Shown here one piece after another: positions 25,938-35,604 of a DNA stretch of 44,270 bases. A model generated the notes under the pieces. The model made no database searches and was not told the origin of the DNA. It saw nothing but the letters and a program-made list of their open reading frames with translations. The translations under genes and the position numbers were made by a program. The stretch comes from Deltaproteobacteria bacterium (lineage in GTDB: Bacteria > Myxococcota_A > UBA9160 > JAFDDA01), in the NCBI GenBank assembly GCA_019311105.1, contig JAFDDA010000015.1:1-44270 (forward strand). The letters are read 5' to 3'. Numbering within the stretch: position 1 is the first letter of the stretch; every line of letters begins with the position of its first letter.

Positions 25938-27265
25938 AGCTGCTGCTCGCCGGCATGAACCACCGCTCGGCGCCGGTCGAGGTCCGCGAGCGCTTCGCTG
26001 TGGAAGACCCGGGGCTCGCCCTGGCAAAACTCACCGGCTGCGCAGAGATCGAAGAGGCCATCCTCGTCTCGACGTGCAACCGGGTCGAGGTGCTGGTTTC
26101 GACGCGCGAGCCCGAAGCGGCGCGCCTGCGACTCGAATCATTCTTCCGCCACGATCTCGCGCGCGATGGCGAGGTCTCGGCGGCGACCCTGGACGAGTGT
26201 CTCTACCACTTCGCCGACGGGCCGGCCGTTCGGCATGTCTTTCGCGTGGCTGCCTCGGTGGATTCGCTCGTGGTGGGCGAGCCGCAGATCCTCGGACAGA
26301 TGAAGGACGCCTACCGGGCGGCCGTCGAAGCCGGCGCCTGCGGGGTGATCCTGAACCGGCTGATGACGCGCGCCTTCAGCACCGCCAAGCGCGTGCGGCG
26401 CGAGACCGCCATCGCAGAGCGCCCGGTCTCGGTGGCGCGCGTTGCGGTGGACCTGGCGCGCCAGGTGTTCGAACGCTTCGAAGACAAGCGAGCGGTCCTG
26501 GTGGGCGCAGGCGAGATGATCGAGTTGGCGCTCGAGGCTCTGCGCGGCGAGGGCCTCGGTCACGTCCGGGTCGTCAACCGGACCCGAGCGCGGGCCGAAG
26601 AGCTGGCTGAGCGCTTCGACGCCGAGGCTCATGGGCTCGACCAGCTCGATGCGTTGCTCGCCGACGCCGATGTCGTGTTGACCTGCATCGGCGGGGACGA
26701 GCCCATCATCCGGCGCGAGGCGATGCTGGCCGCTCTGCGCGTCCGACGCGGTCGCCCGATCTTCGTGATCGACATCGGCGTACCTCGCAACGTCGATCCG
26801 GCCGTGAACGAGATCGACGATGTCTACCTGTTCGACCTCGACGACCTCTCGGGCGTAGCCGAGGAGAACGCGGAGGAGCGACGCCGCGAGACGGTCCGCG
26901 CCGAGGCGATCGTGGCCGAGGAGCAGCAGAACTTCCAAGGCTGGATGACGGCGTTGCAAGCCGTGCCCACGATCCGAGACCTGCGCGACCGCGCGGACGA
27001 GATCCGCGACGCAGAGCTCGACCGCTACCTGGCAAGACTCGGTCTCGACACGCAGCAGAAGGAGGGGGTGGAGCAGCTGGCGCGTTCGATCGTGAACAAG
27101 GTGCTGCACGCCCCACTGTCGAGGTTGCGAAGCGAGGCCGAGCGCGAGGAAGGCGTGGCCTACCTCGAGGTTGCCCGGACTCTCTTCGGCCTCGACGGGC
27201 GCGCGGGGGAGGGCGACGAAGCGCTGCCCGAGAACGATGACGACGACGAGCCGGAGCCTCAGTGA
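25934..27265 (+). CDS. hemA: Glutamyl-tRNA reductase
   Basis: HemA reduces Glu-tRNA(Glu) to glutamate-1-semialdehyde, the first committed step of C5-pathway tetrapyrrole synthesis. The 443-aa protein has GMNHRSAPVEVRERFA, the catalytic Cys48 in STCNRVEV, DSLVVGEPQILGQMKDAY, the NADPH loop VLVGAGEMIELALEAL, and IFVIDIGVPRNVDPAV. It ends in an acidic tail (NDDDDEPEPQ). The ATG overlaps the stop of the HemX-like gene. hemL (the aminomutase) is not in the window, so that step must be encoded elsewhere. Confidence 0.97.
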   Translation: MKLLLAGMNHRSAPVEVRERFAVEDPGLALAKLTGCAEIEEAILVSTCNRVEVLVSTREPEAARLRLESFFRHDLARDGEVSAATLDECLYHFADGPAVRHVFRVAASVDSLVVGEPQILGQMKDAYRAAVEAGACGVILNRLMTRAFSTAKRVRRETAIAERPVSVARVAVDLARQVFERFEDKRAVLVGAGEMIELALEALRGEGLGHVRVVNRTRARAEELAERFDAEAHGLDQLDALLADADVVLTCIGGDEPIIRREAMLAALRVRRGRPIFVIDIGVPRNVDPAVNEIDDVYLFDLDDLSGVAEENAEERRRETVRAEAIVAEEQQNFQGWMTALQAVPTIRDLRDRADEIRDAELDRYLARLGLDTQQKEGVEQLARSIVNKVLHAPLSRLRSEAEREEGVAYLEVARTLFGLDGRAGEGDEALPENDDDDEPEPQ

Positions 27266-27284
27266 GAGTGGCTGAGGTCCGCCC

Positions 27285-28208
27285 GTGACCGTCCGCATCG
27301 CCACGCGCGGAAGCGATCTCGCCCTGGCTCAGGCCGAGGGCATCGCCGCGAAGATCCGCAGCCAGCTTGGCCGCGAAACCGAGCTGGTCGTGCTCAAGAC
27401 CACCGGCGATCGCATCCAATCCGTCTCGCTCGCAAAGATCGGGGGCAAGGGCCTCTTCGTGAAGGAGATCGAAGAGGCGTTGCTCGATGGCCGAGCCGAC
27501 GTGGCCGTACACAGTGCGAAGGATCTGCCGGCGGAGATCGCGAGTGGTTGCGAGCTTGCCGCGTTTCCCGAGCGTGCCGACGCACGCGACGCGCTGGTCG
27601 CTCGGAGGCCCGGAGTGACGCTGTCGGAGCTGCCGCCCGAGGCGCTCGTTGGCACGGGCTCCGTGCGGCGCGAGGCACAGCTGCGTCGCGCTCGAGCAGA
27701 CCTTCGCATCGTTCCGCTGCGCGGCAACGTCCCGACGCGATTGCAGAAGCTGGAAGACGAGGGTCTCGACGCCGTGGTGTTGGCCTGCGCGGGGCTCGAC
27801 CGCCTGGGCCTCAGCGACCGCATCTCCGACCGGCTCGAGCCACGCTGGATGCTGCCCGCGGTCTGCCAAGGCATCCTCGCTCTCGAGACCCGAGCCGGCG
27901 ATCCGCTTGCCGCCGACCTCGCCGCACTCGACGACGCGGACGCGCGCACCGCCGCCCTGGCCGAGCGCGCGTTCCTCATTGGCCTCGGCGGCGACTGCAG
28001 CACGCCGCTCGCGGCTCATGCGAGGCTCGACGGCGACCGCGTCCACCTCGAAGCCATGCTTTGTTCTCGGGACGGGGCAACGCTCTACCGCGCTCGCAAC
28101 GAGACGGGCCGCGAGGTGGCGGCCGAAGCCGGCGCCGCCGCTGCCCGAGAGGTGCTGGCGCACGGCGGCCAGGCGCTTCTGGACGCGCTGCATGCGGAGC
28201 CCGCGTGA
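27285..28208 (+). CDS. hemC: Porphobilinogen deaminase (hydroxymethylbilane synthase)
   Basis: HemC condenses four porphobilinogens to hydroxymethylbilane. The 307-aa protein starts [16 protein letters not shown] and has [10 protein letters not shown] with the catalytic Asp80, [26 protein letters not shown] and the dipyrromethane cofactor-binding Cys238 in [18 protein letters not shown] start 19 bases after hemA gives the expected N-terminus. The stop overlaps the next GTG (GTGA). Function is secure from the motifs. Confidence 0.97.
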   Translation: MTVRIATRGSDLALAQAEGIAAKIRSQLGRETELVVLKTTGDRIQSVSLAKIGGKGLFVKEIEEALLDGRADVAVHSAKDLPAEIASGCELAAFPERADARDALVARRPGVTLSELPPEALVGTGSVRREAQLRRARADLRIVPLRGNVPTRLQKLEDEGLDAVVLACAGLDRLGLSDRISDRLEPRWMLPAVCQGILALETRAGDPLAADLAALDDADARTAALAERAFLIGLGGDCSTPLAAHARLDGDRVHLEAMLCSRDGATLYRARNETGREVAAEAGAAAAREVLAHGGQALLDALHAEPA

Positions 28209-29764
28209 GTGGCCGCGTTGCCGGCGGCCGAGTCGTGCTCGTGGGAGCGGGCCCGGGCGACCCCGGGCTTCTCACCCTGCGCGGCGCCGAAGCGCTGCGA
28301 AGGGCCGACGTCGTGCTCTACGACCAGCTCGTCGACGATGCCGTGCTCGGCCATGCGTCCCCCGATGCGGAGCTCATCAACGTCGGCAAGCGGGGCCACG
28401 ACGCACCGACCCGGAGCCAGGACGACATCAATGCTCTCCTGGTCCGGTTCGCCCACGACGGCAAGGTCGTCGTGCGGCTGAAGGGAGGCGACCCCTTCGT
28501 CTTCGGCCGAGGCGGCGAAGAGGCGAGCGCCTGCGTGGCGGCGGGCGTCACTTTCGAAGTCGTTCCCGGCGTGACTTCGGCACTCTCCGCGCTCAGCCAC
28601 GCGGGCATCCCGGTGACCGACCGACGCTACTCCGCCTCGTTCGCTGTCGTGACGGGGCACAACGACCCGACTCAGGTCACCGCGGCCACACGCTGGGAGG
28701 CACTCGCCACCGCCGTCGACACGCTCGTGATCCTGATGGGGATGCGAAACCTTCCGCGCCTGGTCGAACGGATTCTCTCGGCTGGTCGCTCGCCGGACAC
28801 GCCCGCCGCGGCGGTGATGTGGGGGACGACCGCCCGCCAGGAGACCGTGGTCGCGCCGCTCGCCGACCTGCCGAAGCGCGTCGAAGAGGCGGGCCTCGGG
28901 GCTCCAGCCGTCGTCGTGGTGGGCGACGTCGTGCGACTGCGGGACGAGCTCGCCTGGTTCGAACGACTCCCGCTCTTCGGGCGGCGCGTGCTGGTCACAC
29001 GGCCCGAGGCGCAGGCCTTCGAGCTGAGCTCGGTGATCCGTGCGTTCGGTGGCGATGCCATCGAGCTTCCCACGGTCCGGATCGAACCCCTCGAAGATGC
29101 CTCGGCGCTCGACGAAGCGTTGCAGCGGATCGACGTGTACGACGTGCTCCTGCTGGCGAGCGCGAACGCCGCCCGAGCCCTGGCGGCGCGTTCCACCGAG
29201 CTCGGCATCCCGCTCGATCGGCCGGGCCTGCGCGTCGGCTGTGTCGGGGCGCGCACGGCCGAGGCGGCGGGCGAGCTCGGGATCCCGGTCCATCTCGTCC
29301 CCCCGCGCGCCGACGGCGAGGGCCTCGCCGAAGCCGTGGCTCAATGGCTCGAACCCGCAGGCCTCCGCTTCCTCCTGCCGCGTTCGGAGGTCGGTCGCGA
29401 CGCGCTGCCCGACGCGATCACCGCGGCCGGCGGCGAGGTGGAGACCGTCACCGCCTATCGCACCGTGGGTGCCGAGGCGGGCGCGGAGCGACTGAACGAG
29501 GAACTCGAAGCCGGGCGGCTCGACGCGCTCACCTTCACGAGCCCCTCGACGGTCCGGCACTTTCTCGCCATGCTTCGGCCGGCGGCGCGCGAGGCGGCGC
29601 GGCGCTGTGTCGTGGCGGCCATCGGCGCGACCACGGCCGAGGCCCTGCGCGAGGCAGGCCTGCCGGCCCGGGTCGTGCCGGAGCGCCCGGAAGCGGCCGC
29701 TCTGGTGGCGGCGCTGGCTTCGCACTTCGGTGGCTCGGGCGCCGAGCCGAAGGAGGCCTCATGA
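28205..29764 (+). CDS. cobA-hemD: Fused uroporphyrinogen-III C-methyltransferase / uroporphyrinogen-III synthase
   Basis: A 519-aa bifunctional protein. Residues 8-250 are a SAM-dependent [65 protein letters not shown] and VILMGM. Residues 257-515 are a HemD-type synthase: [37 protein letters not shown] and [11 protein letters not shown]. HemD closes hydroxymethylbilane to uroporphyrinogen III, and CobA methylates it to precorrin-2 for siroheme, cobalamin or heme d1 routes. The fusion puts the branch-point enzyme next to the synthase. The GTG overlaps the hemC stop, and the stop overlaps the hemB ATG. Confidence 0.95.
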   Translation: MSGRVAGGRVVLVGAGPGDPGLLTLRGAEALRRADVVLYDQLVDDAVLGHASPDAELINVGKRGHDAPTRSQDDINALLVRFAHDGKVVVRLKGGDPFVFGRGGEEASACVAAGVTFEVVPGVTSALSALSHAGIPVTDRRYSASFAVVTGHNDPTQVTAATRWEALATAVDTLVILMGMRNLPRLVERILSAGRSPDTPAAAVMWGTTARQETVVAPLADLPKRVEEAGLGAPAVVVVGDVVRLRDELAWFERLPLFGRRVLVTRPEAQAFELSSVIRAFGGDAIELPTVRIEPLEDASALDEALQRIDVYDVLLLASANAARALAARSTELGIPLDRPGLRVGCVGARTAEAAGELGIPVHLVPPRADGEGLAEAVAQWLEPAGLRFLLPRSEVGRDALPDAITAAGGEVETVTAYRTVGAEAGAERLNEELEAGRLDALTFTSPSTVRHFLAMLRPAAREAARRCVVAAIGATTAEALREAGLPARVVPERPEAAALVAALASHFGGSGAEPKEAS

Positions 29765-30735
29765 GTTTCCCCATCGTGCGGCCGAGGCGTCTGCGCCGGA
29801 CCGAGGCGCTTCGTCGCCTGGTCCGTGAAACGCATCTCTCGCGCGACGATCTCGTCCTGCCGTTGTTCGCGGTCGAGGGCCACGGCGTGCGCGAGGCCGT
29901 CACCTCCATGCCCGGCGTCTTCCGCCATTCGGTGGATGCCCTCGTGGACGAGGGCAAGCGGGTGCGAGATCTGGGTATCCCGGCGGTGATCTTGTTCGGC
30001 ATCCCCGCCGAGAAGGATGCACGGGGCTCGGGCGCCGACGCCGGCGACGGCATCATCCAGCGTGCCGTCGCGGCGATGAAGCAGGCGGAACCCGACCTGT
30101 GCGTCATGACCGACGTCTGCTTGTGCGAATACACCGATCACGGACACTGCGGCATCCTCGAAGGCGACGAGGTCTTGAACGACCCGAGCCTCGAGCGGTT
30201 GGCGGCCTCTGCGGTGTCGCATGCCCGTGCGGGTGCGGACGTCGTCGCGCCCTCGGACATGATGGATGGCCGGGTCGGCGCCATCCGGGCCGCGCTCGAC
30301 GGCGCGAGCTTCGAACACATCCCCATTCTTTCGTACGCCGCCAAGTACGCGAGCGCCTACTACGGCCCGTTCCGTGACGCCGCCGAGAGCACGCCGGCAA
30401 CGGGCGACCGGCGCGGCTATCAGATGGACCCGGCCAACGCGCGCGAGGCGCTGCGCGAAATGCAGCTCGATCTCGAAGAGGGCGCCGACGCGCTCATGGT
30501 GAAGCCTGCACTTCCCTACCTCGACGTGCTCGCGACTGCACGCGCCGAGTTCGACGTCCCGTTGGCGGCGTACCACGTGTCGGGCGAGTACGCGATGATC
30601 CACGCGGCCGCCGAACGGGGCTGGATCGACGGCGACCGCGCGATGGACGAGGCGTTGGTCTCCATCCGTCGGGCTGGCGCCGACTTCATCCTGACCTATG
30701 CGGCCAAGGAAGTGGCTGCACGTCTCGCACCCTAG
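29761..30735 (+). CDS. hemB: Delta-aminolevulinic acid dehydratase (porphobilinogen synthase)
   Basis: HemB condenses two 5-aminolevulinates to porphobilinogen. The 324-aa protein has the zinc-type cysteine triad Cys120, Cys122 and Cys130 ([14 protein letters not shown]) and the two active-site lysines Lys195 ([15 protein letters not shown]) and Lys248 ([10 protein letters not shown]). It also has [14 protein letters not shown]. The ATG overlaps the preceding stop (ATGA), so the whole hem block is translationally coupled. A GGGAGGGG site and a small DUF4177-like gene follow. Confidence 0.97.
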   Translation: MSFPIVRPRRLRRTEALRRLVRETHLSRDDLVLPLFAVEGHGVREAVTSMPGVFRHSVDALVDEGKRVRDLGIPAVILFGIPAEKDARGSGADAGDGIIQRAVAAMKQAEPDLCVMTDVCLCEYTDHGHCGILEGDEVLNDPSLERLAASAVSHARAGADVVAPSDMMDGRVGAIRAALDGASFEHIPILSYAAKYASAYYGPFRDAAESTPATGDRRGYQMDPANAREALREMQLDLEEGADALMVKPALPYLDVLATARAEFDVPLAAYHVSGEYAMIHAAAERGWIDGDRAMDEALVSIRRAGADFILTYAAKEVAARLAP

Positions 30736-30746
30736 GGAGGGGAATC

Positions 30747-30929
30747 GTGCCGACCCAGTACAAGGTCGTGGAACTCTCGACCGTCACCGACGAAGAGATC
30801 GAGACGACCTTGAACGAGTGGACCCAACAGGGCTGGGTCTACGACGGCATCCAATTCGCCATGCGCGACTCCTCGAAGCGCCCGTCCATGGCCTTCGTCA
30901 CCTTCACGCGGCCAGGCGGTGACGACTAG
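30747..30929 (+). CDS. Small DUF4177-like protein
   Basis: A 60-aa protein, MPTQYKVVELSTVTDEEIET followed by TLNEWTQQGWVYDGIQFAM and ending FVTFTRPGGDD. The pattern of an initial YKVV strand, a short helix ending NxWxxQGW, and a final FVTFTR strand resembles the DUF4177 family of small proteins of unknown role. The GTG start has a strong GGGAGGGG site. It lies 11 bases after hemB and is probably the last gene of that transcript. Its end overlaps the convergent LLM gene by four bases, leaving no room for a separate terminator. Confidence 0.78.
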   Translation: MPTQYKVVELSTVTDEEIETTLNEWTQQGWVYDGIQFAMRDSSKRPSMAFVTFTRPGGDD

Positions 30930-31903
30930 GCGTCGAGCCCCTCACACAGTTCGGCGAGCTGTTCGAGCGATGCGGCCTGCGCGCCGTCGTCGACGCCCGG
31001 CACCTGGGTGCGGGCCACCAGCAGATCCATCCCCACGGCCTCTCGATAGCGTTCGATCCCTTCGCGCACGCGCTCGCGCGTGCCGATGATCGCGCGGTCG
31101 TCGACCCCGCCCTCGGCGGCGCGAGCCAGAGCCGGGGGCAGCCGCCCGGCCGGCAGACGGCTCGCCTCGGCTTCGAGCCCGGCGTGAACCCGCGCGGCCT
31201 CCAGGTCATCGCGCGCCACGAAGACCGTCCGCATCACCGGAGCCTTCGCAACGCCGGGGTCGATCGGCTTGGCCAGGTGCTCGCGGTGGAAGGCATGGTT
31301 CTCGGCCAACAGGTCGAGGGGCTCGAGCGGCGAGGCGAGGTAGGGCAAACCGCGAACGGCGGCCTGCCGCAGGCCCTTGCGGCCGAACGCCGCGACCAGC
31401 AGGGGAGGGTGTGGGCGTTGCACCGGCCGCAGCGCAGCGCGCACCTCGCGCCCGCCCGTGTCGAAGTGGGTGCCTTCGAGAACGACGGGTTCACCCGACC
31501 ACGCGTCGAGCAACGCGTCTACCGCCTCGTCGAAGCGGTCGCGTTTCGTCTTGGCCGCGACGCCGAAGCCTCCGAACAGCGGGGCGCGAAAGCCGCGACC
31601 CAGGCCCAGCCACACCCGGCCGCCCGAGATGGCGTCGAGGACCGAGACCTCCTCGGCGACTCGCAGCGGGTGATGGATCGAGATCAGGAGTGAAGTCGTG
31701 CCGAGGCGCAGCCGGCGTGTGCGCGCGGCGAAGGCCGCGAGCACGACGAGGGGCGACGCGCTCGCACCCGGCGTGAAGTGACCCTCGGGCAACCAGACCG
31801 AATGAAGGCCGAGGGCCTCGGCGCGGTCGACCCAGGTGAGCCGGCGGGTGTGGGCCTGGGGGTGGTCGGCGCCGCCCACGGCGAGCCCGAGGGGCAGCGC
31901 CAA
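30926..31903 (-). CDS. LLM-class flavin-dependent oxidoreductase (luciferase-like)
   Basis: A 325-aa TIM-barrel enzyme of the bacterial luciferase/F420-dependent family. Typical blocks are RAEALGLHSVWLPEGHF, RTRRLRLGTTSLLISIHHPL, VAEEVSVLDAISGGRVWLGLGRGF, KRDRFDEAVDALLDAW and PHPPLLVAAFGRKGL. It should use FMNH2 or F420H2 on an unknown substrate. The start is TTG, one base after the aarF stop codon, so translation is probably coupled to aarF. It is the last gene of a four-gene minus-strand operon. Confidence 0.9.
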   Translation of the reverse strand: MALPLGLAVGGADHPQAHTRRLTWVDRAEALGLHSVWLPEGHFTPGASASPLVVLAAFAARTRRLRLGTTSLLISIHHPLRVAEEVSVLDAISGGRVWLGLGRGFRAPLFGGFGVAAKTKRDRFDEAVDALLDAWSGEPVVLEGTHFDTGGREVRAALRPVQRPHPPLLVAAFGRKGLRQAAVRGLPYLASPLEPLDLLAENHAFHREHLAKPIDPGVAKAPVMRTVFVARDDLEAARVHAGLEAEASRLPAGRLPPALARAAEGGVDDRAIIGTRERVREGIERYREAVGMDLLVARTQVPGVDDGAQAASLEQLAELCEGLDA

Positions 31904-31904
31904 A

Positions 31905-33245
31905 TCAGGCTCGAGTGCTCGGGGCGGGTGCGGCCGCCGGCGCGACCGCGTAGGGCAAGAGGATCTCGAGAAGGTTCAGTTCGGCGCCGAGCGAGCGCCC
32001 GACACCCGAGAGCAGTCCGAGGACACGGCCGACCAGGACGAGATGGCTCGGGATCCGGATGATCGGATTGCGCCGCACGATGTCCTGGATCTCACCGCCC
32101 GCCGCGGCGAGACGCCGCTTGTCGAGGAAGGCGCTTCGCTGCAGTGCCTTGCCCTCCTCCAGCAGGACGCGAGCGAGCGCTTCGAGGGAGCCGGGGTCGC
32201 CGCTGCGAGTCTCGAACCCCAGATCGATGAGGGCCGCAGCCGCCGCCTTCGGGTCTTCTGCGAACAGTGCACCCACGAAGGCGAGCACGCCCTCGCGGAA
32301 GCGCGGCGGCAGGTCTTTCGCGAGGCCGAAGTCGAGCAGCACGAGTCGCGGGCCATCGGGCGTGGCCTGGACGCACAGGTTCCCCGGGTGAGGGTCTGCG
32401 TGGAAGAAGCCGTGGACGAGGATCTGTTCGCAAAAGCACTCGATCAGCAAACGAGCGACCGCCGTGCGGTCGACCCCGGCGGCGTCGAGGGCGCGCCCGT
32501 CCGTGATCTTGATCCCGTCCACGAACTCCATGGTCAGCACGCGCCGCGTCGTGTGCTCCCAGACGATCCCGGGGACACCGACGTCGGCGCGGTCCGCGAA
32601 GTGCGCGGAGATGGTCTCGGCGTTGTGCGCCTCGTTCACAAAGTCGAGTTCGAGTGGCATGTAGGTCGCCAGCTCTTCGACGAGCGGCATCAGGTCGAAG
32701 TCGCGCTCGAGCACACCGACGGCGCGAAAGAGCGAACGCAGGTTTGCGAGGTCGCTCTTCATCAAGGCTTCGATCTCGGGGTATTGGACCTTCACGGCGA
32801 CACGCCGGCCATCGTGGAGCTCGGCGTCATGCACCTGGGCCAGGGAGGCCGAGGCGATCGGTCGGCGACCAAAGCGCGCGAACACGTCCTCGAGCGGCCG
32901 GCCGAGCTCGCGCTCGACGGTTTCGCGAACCACCGCGAAGGCGCGGGCGGGCACGCGATCTTGCAGGCGTGAGAGCACCTCCACGTATTCGCGCGGGAGA
33001 ACGTCGGCCCGAGAGCCGAGGAACTGACAGCCCTTGAGGATCAAACCGCGCAGATCGAGGGCCGTGCGGTGGATGGCTCGTGCACTCGATCGATGATGCG
33101 CGGACCAGCGCCTGCGCATGGTGGCACGCGGGAGCCGGCGCTCGAGGAGCTGGTTCGCCTTGATCCCGAGATAGACGCGGCCGAAGGTCGAGCCGATTCG
33201 GCGCGCGCGTTCGACGCGCCGCGGCAGGGAGATCGTCGGGTTCAC
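31905..33245 (-). CDS. AarF/UbiB/ABC1-family atypical kinase
   Basis: A 446-aa UbiB-like protein. The ABC1-specific KxGQ-type motif appears as LRGLILKGCQFLGSRADVLP, followed by the Ala-rich loop ASASLAQVHDAELHDGRRVA, VKVQYPEIEALMKSDL, ELDFVNEAHNAE, the catalytic-loop region FFHADPHPGNLCV and the metal Asp in LLDFGLAKDLPPRFREG. The KxGQ Gln is kept but one residue differs (KGCQ). UbiB proteins support ubiquinone synthesis or lipid-quinone handling through an ATPase-like activity. The GTG start overlaps the stop of the upstream membrane-protein gene (GTGA), which decides between it and a longer open frame. Confidence 0.9.
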   Translation of the reverse strand: MNPTISLPRRVERARRIGSTFGRVYLGIKANQLLERRLPRATMRRRWSAHHRSSARAIHRTALDLRGLILKGCQFLGSRADVLPREYVEVLSRLQDRVPARAFAVVRETVERELGRPLEDVFARFGRRPIASASLAQVHDAELHDGRRVAVKVQYPEIEALMKSDLANLRSLFRAVGVLERDFDLMPLVEELATYMPLELDFVNEAHNAETISAHFADRADVGVPGIVWEHTTRRVLTMEFVDGIKITDGRALDAAGVDRTAVARLLIECFCEQILVHGFFHADPHPGNLCVQATPDGPRLVLLDFGLAKDLPPRFREGVLAFVGALFAEDPKAAAAALIDLGFETRSGDPGSLEALARVLLEEGKALQRSAFLDKRRLAAAGGEIQDIVRRNPIIRIPSHLVLVGRVLGLLSGVGRSLGAELNLLEILLPYAVAPAAAPAPSTRA

Positions 33246-34579
33246 CAGAGCTCCGGCGGGCTCGACGGGCACGACCACGATTCGTCGAGGCCCGTCTCTT
33301 CGTCCGCCTCCTCCGCGTCGTCGGCCTCGTATTCCTCGGAATCCTCTTCCTCTTCGTCCTCGTACTCGTCCCAATCCTCCTCGCTCCAGGACGGGTTGTA
33401 GGCGCACTGCACCCAGTCGGGGGACGAGAACTCGAGGTTGTAGCTGGTGCCGAAGCTCTGATACTCGAACTTCTGGGTCTCGATGAAGCCGAACCCGATC
33501 GTCGGGCGCGGGATGGCCTCCAGGTATTCGCCGTCTACGAGTTCGGAGAGATGTTCGGGATATTCGTCGTGCTTCTGGTAGAAGCCGTCGAGCGCGTCGA
33601 TCACGATCCGCGCCGAGCCCTCGCGCGTGCGGGAGTAGTCACGACCCGCCCACGCCTCGCCGACGGCGAGTGGCAGGAATGCGAGCGCGAACCCGAGCGC
33701 CAGGTGGCGGCTGCGCAGAGTGAGCCCGTCCCGCGCGCCGACGAAGGCCGCTGCCATCACGAACACCGCGGCGACCCCAGTCAGGGCCAGCATTCCGTTC
33801 ACGGGAAAGCTGCCATGCCAGAGTTTGAACCAGAGGGCCGGGATCAAGACTGCGGCGAGCAGGCCAGCACCGCGCCGAGCCGGCGACGGCGAGCCCTCCT
33901 CGTCGCTCCCGGCAAAGCTCCACGCTGCACACGCCATCCCGCCGATGATGCCGAGGATGGCCACCGAGCCGATCTTGATGCCGAAGAGCGGGACGACGGG
34001 CCACGGCGAGATCGCGAAGCGCAGGGTCTGGTCCGTGCCGGTCACGTTGCGGAGCACCATCACGAGGCCTGCCACGACGGGCAGATAGACCAGCGCTCGC
34101 GCCACGACGGGCAGCCGCAGCCAACTCCGTGCCAACAAGGGTGCGTTGATCGTGGAGGCGAGGGCGATGGCCATCCCCACCATCACGGCCGAGCCGCGCC
34201 AGTGGAAGAAGTTCCAGATGCCCGGGCCGCGCGGGCTCAGCCCGTAGTAGGGGAAAAGCGCGCTCGCGATGAGCGCGGTCAGCGCGAGGGTTCGCGCGAT
34301 CGACGAACGAGTGAGCCAATAGACGGCGGCCGTTCCGATCGCCGCCGGCAACATGAACGCGAAGACGCCGAGCGTCAGGTTCTCCTCGAGCGGCGTGATC
34401 CACGCCTGCCGGATCAGGAACTCGCGCGGGCTCCAGAGCTCCAGAGCGCGGTCGGGGAAGGGGCCGATCCCGTGGTGCAGGAACCCGGCATAGCCGAGCA
34501 GGATCAACGCCAGCGCCCACCCTGACAGGCTGCGGCCAGCCGAGCGTGCGCGCGCGGGCGTCGCGTTCGATTCGCTCAA
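33242..34579 (-). CDS. Polytopic membrane protein with pseudopilin-like C-terminal domain and acidic tail
   Basis: A 445-aa protein of unknown function. Residues 20-310 hold about nine transmembrane helices (for example ALALILLGYAGFL, AVMVGMAIALASTINAPLL, SVAILGIIGGMACAAW). Residues 318-398 resemble the soluble half of type II secretion pseudopilins: RIVIDALDGFYQKHDEYPEH, LSELVDGEYLEAIPRP and EYQSFGTSYNLEFSS. The last 48 residues are mostly Glu and Asp. TTG is the start because it overlaps the upstream TGA (TTGA). It is coupled to a 150-aa gene before and aarF after. The fusion of a polytopic region to a pilin-like domain is unusual. Confidence 0.78.
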   Translation of the reverse strand: MSESNATPARARSAGRSLSGWALALILLGYAGFLHHGIGPFPDRALELWSPREFLIRQAWITPLEENLTLGVFAFMLPAAIGTAAVYWLTRSSIARTLALTALIASALFPYYGLSPRGPGIWNFFHWRGSAVMVGMAIALASTINAPLLARSWLRLPVVARALVYLPVVAGLVMVLRNVTGTDQTLRFAISPWPVVPLFGIKIGSVAILGIIGGMACAAWSFAGSDEEGSPSPARRGAGLLAAVLIPALWFKLWHGSFPVNGMLALTGVAAVFVMAAAFVGARDGLTLRSRHLALGFALAFLPLAVGEAWAGRDYSRTREGSARIVIDALDGFYQKHDEYPEHLSELVDGEYLEAIPRPTIGFGFIETQKFEYQSFGTSYNLEFSSPDWVQCAYNPSWSEEDWDEYEDEEEEDSEEYEADDAEEADEETGLDESWSCPSSPPELW

Positions 34580-35028
34580 GACTTCTCGTCCTCCGTCATC
34601 GTGATGCGCAGGCCACCACCCGTGCCGGTTCCGTCTTCGTCCGGAAGCATCCGAATGCGAGCGTGGACCTCGAGGGTCCGCCCTTCGAGGGCTTGCTGCA
34701 TCACACGCGCCATGTCGATGCTTTCGATCGTGCGCGCGAGTTCGCCGGCCAGACGCTCGAGGAACTCGGCACGCGTGCGTTCACTCTGATCCGCCGCGAA
34801 GTCGACCCACTCCTTCGGCAGTGCGTCGCCGACGGTCTGGCGCAACGACTCCTGGGTGGAAAACATGCCGGACAGGCCGAGTGCGATCAGGCGGCGGATC
34901 CCGTCCGGGAGGCCGGCGGGGTTGCCCGCAGCGGGGCCACGACCCTCCGGAGCCTTCTTGGGTTGCTCTGTTTCTGCCTCCGAGGCGCCGTCTCGGCCGC
35001 CTAGTTCGCTCCCCTGCTTGTGGGCCAT
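34576..35028 (-). CDS. Uncharacterised helical protein (150 aa), first gene of the aarF operon
   Basis: A 150-aa hydrophilic protein with a low-complexity N-terminus rich in Glu, Gly and Pro (residues 1-38). A predominantly helical region follows, containing IRRLIALGLSGMFSTQESLR, DALPKEWVDFAADQSERTRA and EFLERLAGELARTIES. It ends in a strand-like block (LEVHARIRMLP). No family is recognised. A helical, amphipathic build of this type could mediate protein-protein or granule binding, but that is speculation. The chosen ATG has GAGGAG upstream. The gene is divergent from the CBS-domain gene and its stop overlaps the next start (TTGA). Confidence 0.72.
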   Translation of the reverse strand: MAHKQGSELGGRDGASEAETEQPKKAPEGRGPAAGNPAGLPDGIRRLIALGLSGMFSTQESLRQTVGDALPKEWVDFAADQSERTRAEFLERLAGELARTIESIDMARVMQQALEGRTLEVHARIRMLPDEDGTGTGGGLRITMTEDEKS

Positions 35029-35124
35029 GGGTGTAGACTCCTCTGGAGGTTGGTCGTTTCGAAGGCCCGGTCCGGGCTGGCGGCCGCCTCGAGGCGCCGC
35101 AAACCGCGGAGCCGCGGAGACGCC

Positions 35125-35604
35125 ATGAGCCAAGCCGACCGCATCCCGGTCCGCATGATCATGCAAGAGAAGATCGTCACCATCAGTGCAGGCGAGAGCC
35201 TCTCGACGGTCGAGGATATCATGCGGCTCGGGCAGGTGCGCCACATGCCTGTGGTCAGCAGCGGCCGCCTGGTGGGCGTGGTTTCGGAGCGCGATCTGCT
35301 GCGCTCTTCGTTGTCGAGCCTGTCTTCGCACCGCAGCGACGAACGCAAGGCCTTCCTCTACGCCGTAGAGATCGGGCGGGTGATGTCGCAGCCCCCCATC
35401 GTGATCGCGCCGGATGCGACGGTCCGCCAGGCCGCGCAGGTGATGGCGGAGAACAAGATCGGCTGCCTGCCCGTGGTGGAGGGCGAGGAATTGATCGGTC
35501 TCGTCACCGAGACCGACGTGCTGAGCTGGGTCGCAGAGGCCGAAGAGCGCCCTAGACCCGAACCCGCTGCCAGCGACCGGACCCGAAGCGCCACGCCAGC
35601 ATGA
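35125..35604 (+). CDS. CBS-domain pair protein
   Basis: A 159-aa protein made of two CBS motifs. CBS1 runs MIMQEKIVTISAGESLSTVE to RHMPVVSSGRLVGVVSERDL; CBS2 runs VMSQPPIVIAPDATVRQAAQ to KIGCLPVVEGEELIGLVTET. Such Bateman modules bind adenosine nucleotides and usually regulate another protein, but no effector domain is attached. The C-terminal tail (RPRPEPAASDRTRSATPA) is disordered, and its coding sequence overlaps the convergent MATE gene by 53 bases. GGAG precedes the ATG. The target is unknown. Confidence 0.92.
   Translation: MSQADRIPVRMIMQEKIVTISAGESLSTVEDIMRLGQVRHMPVVSSGRLVGVVSERDLLRSSLSSLSSHRSDERKAFLYAVEIGRVMSQPPIVIAPDATVRQAAQVMAENKIGCLPVVEGEELIGLVTETDVLSWVAEAEERPRPEPAASDRTRSATPA

Noticed and set aside
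33290..33390. Low-complexity TCC/TCG repeat as a microsatellite
   Set aside because: It is in frame and encodes the acidic tail of the membrane protein; no perfect repeat unit.
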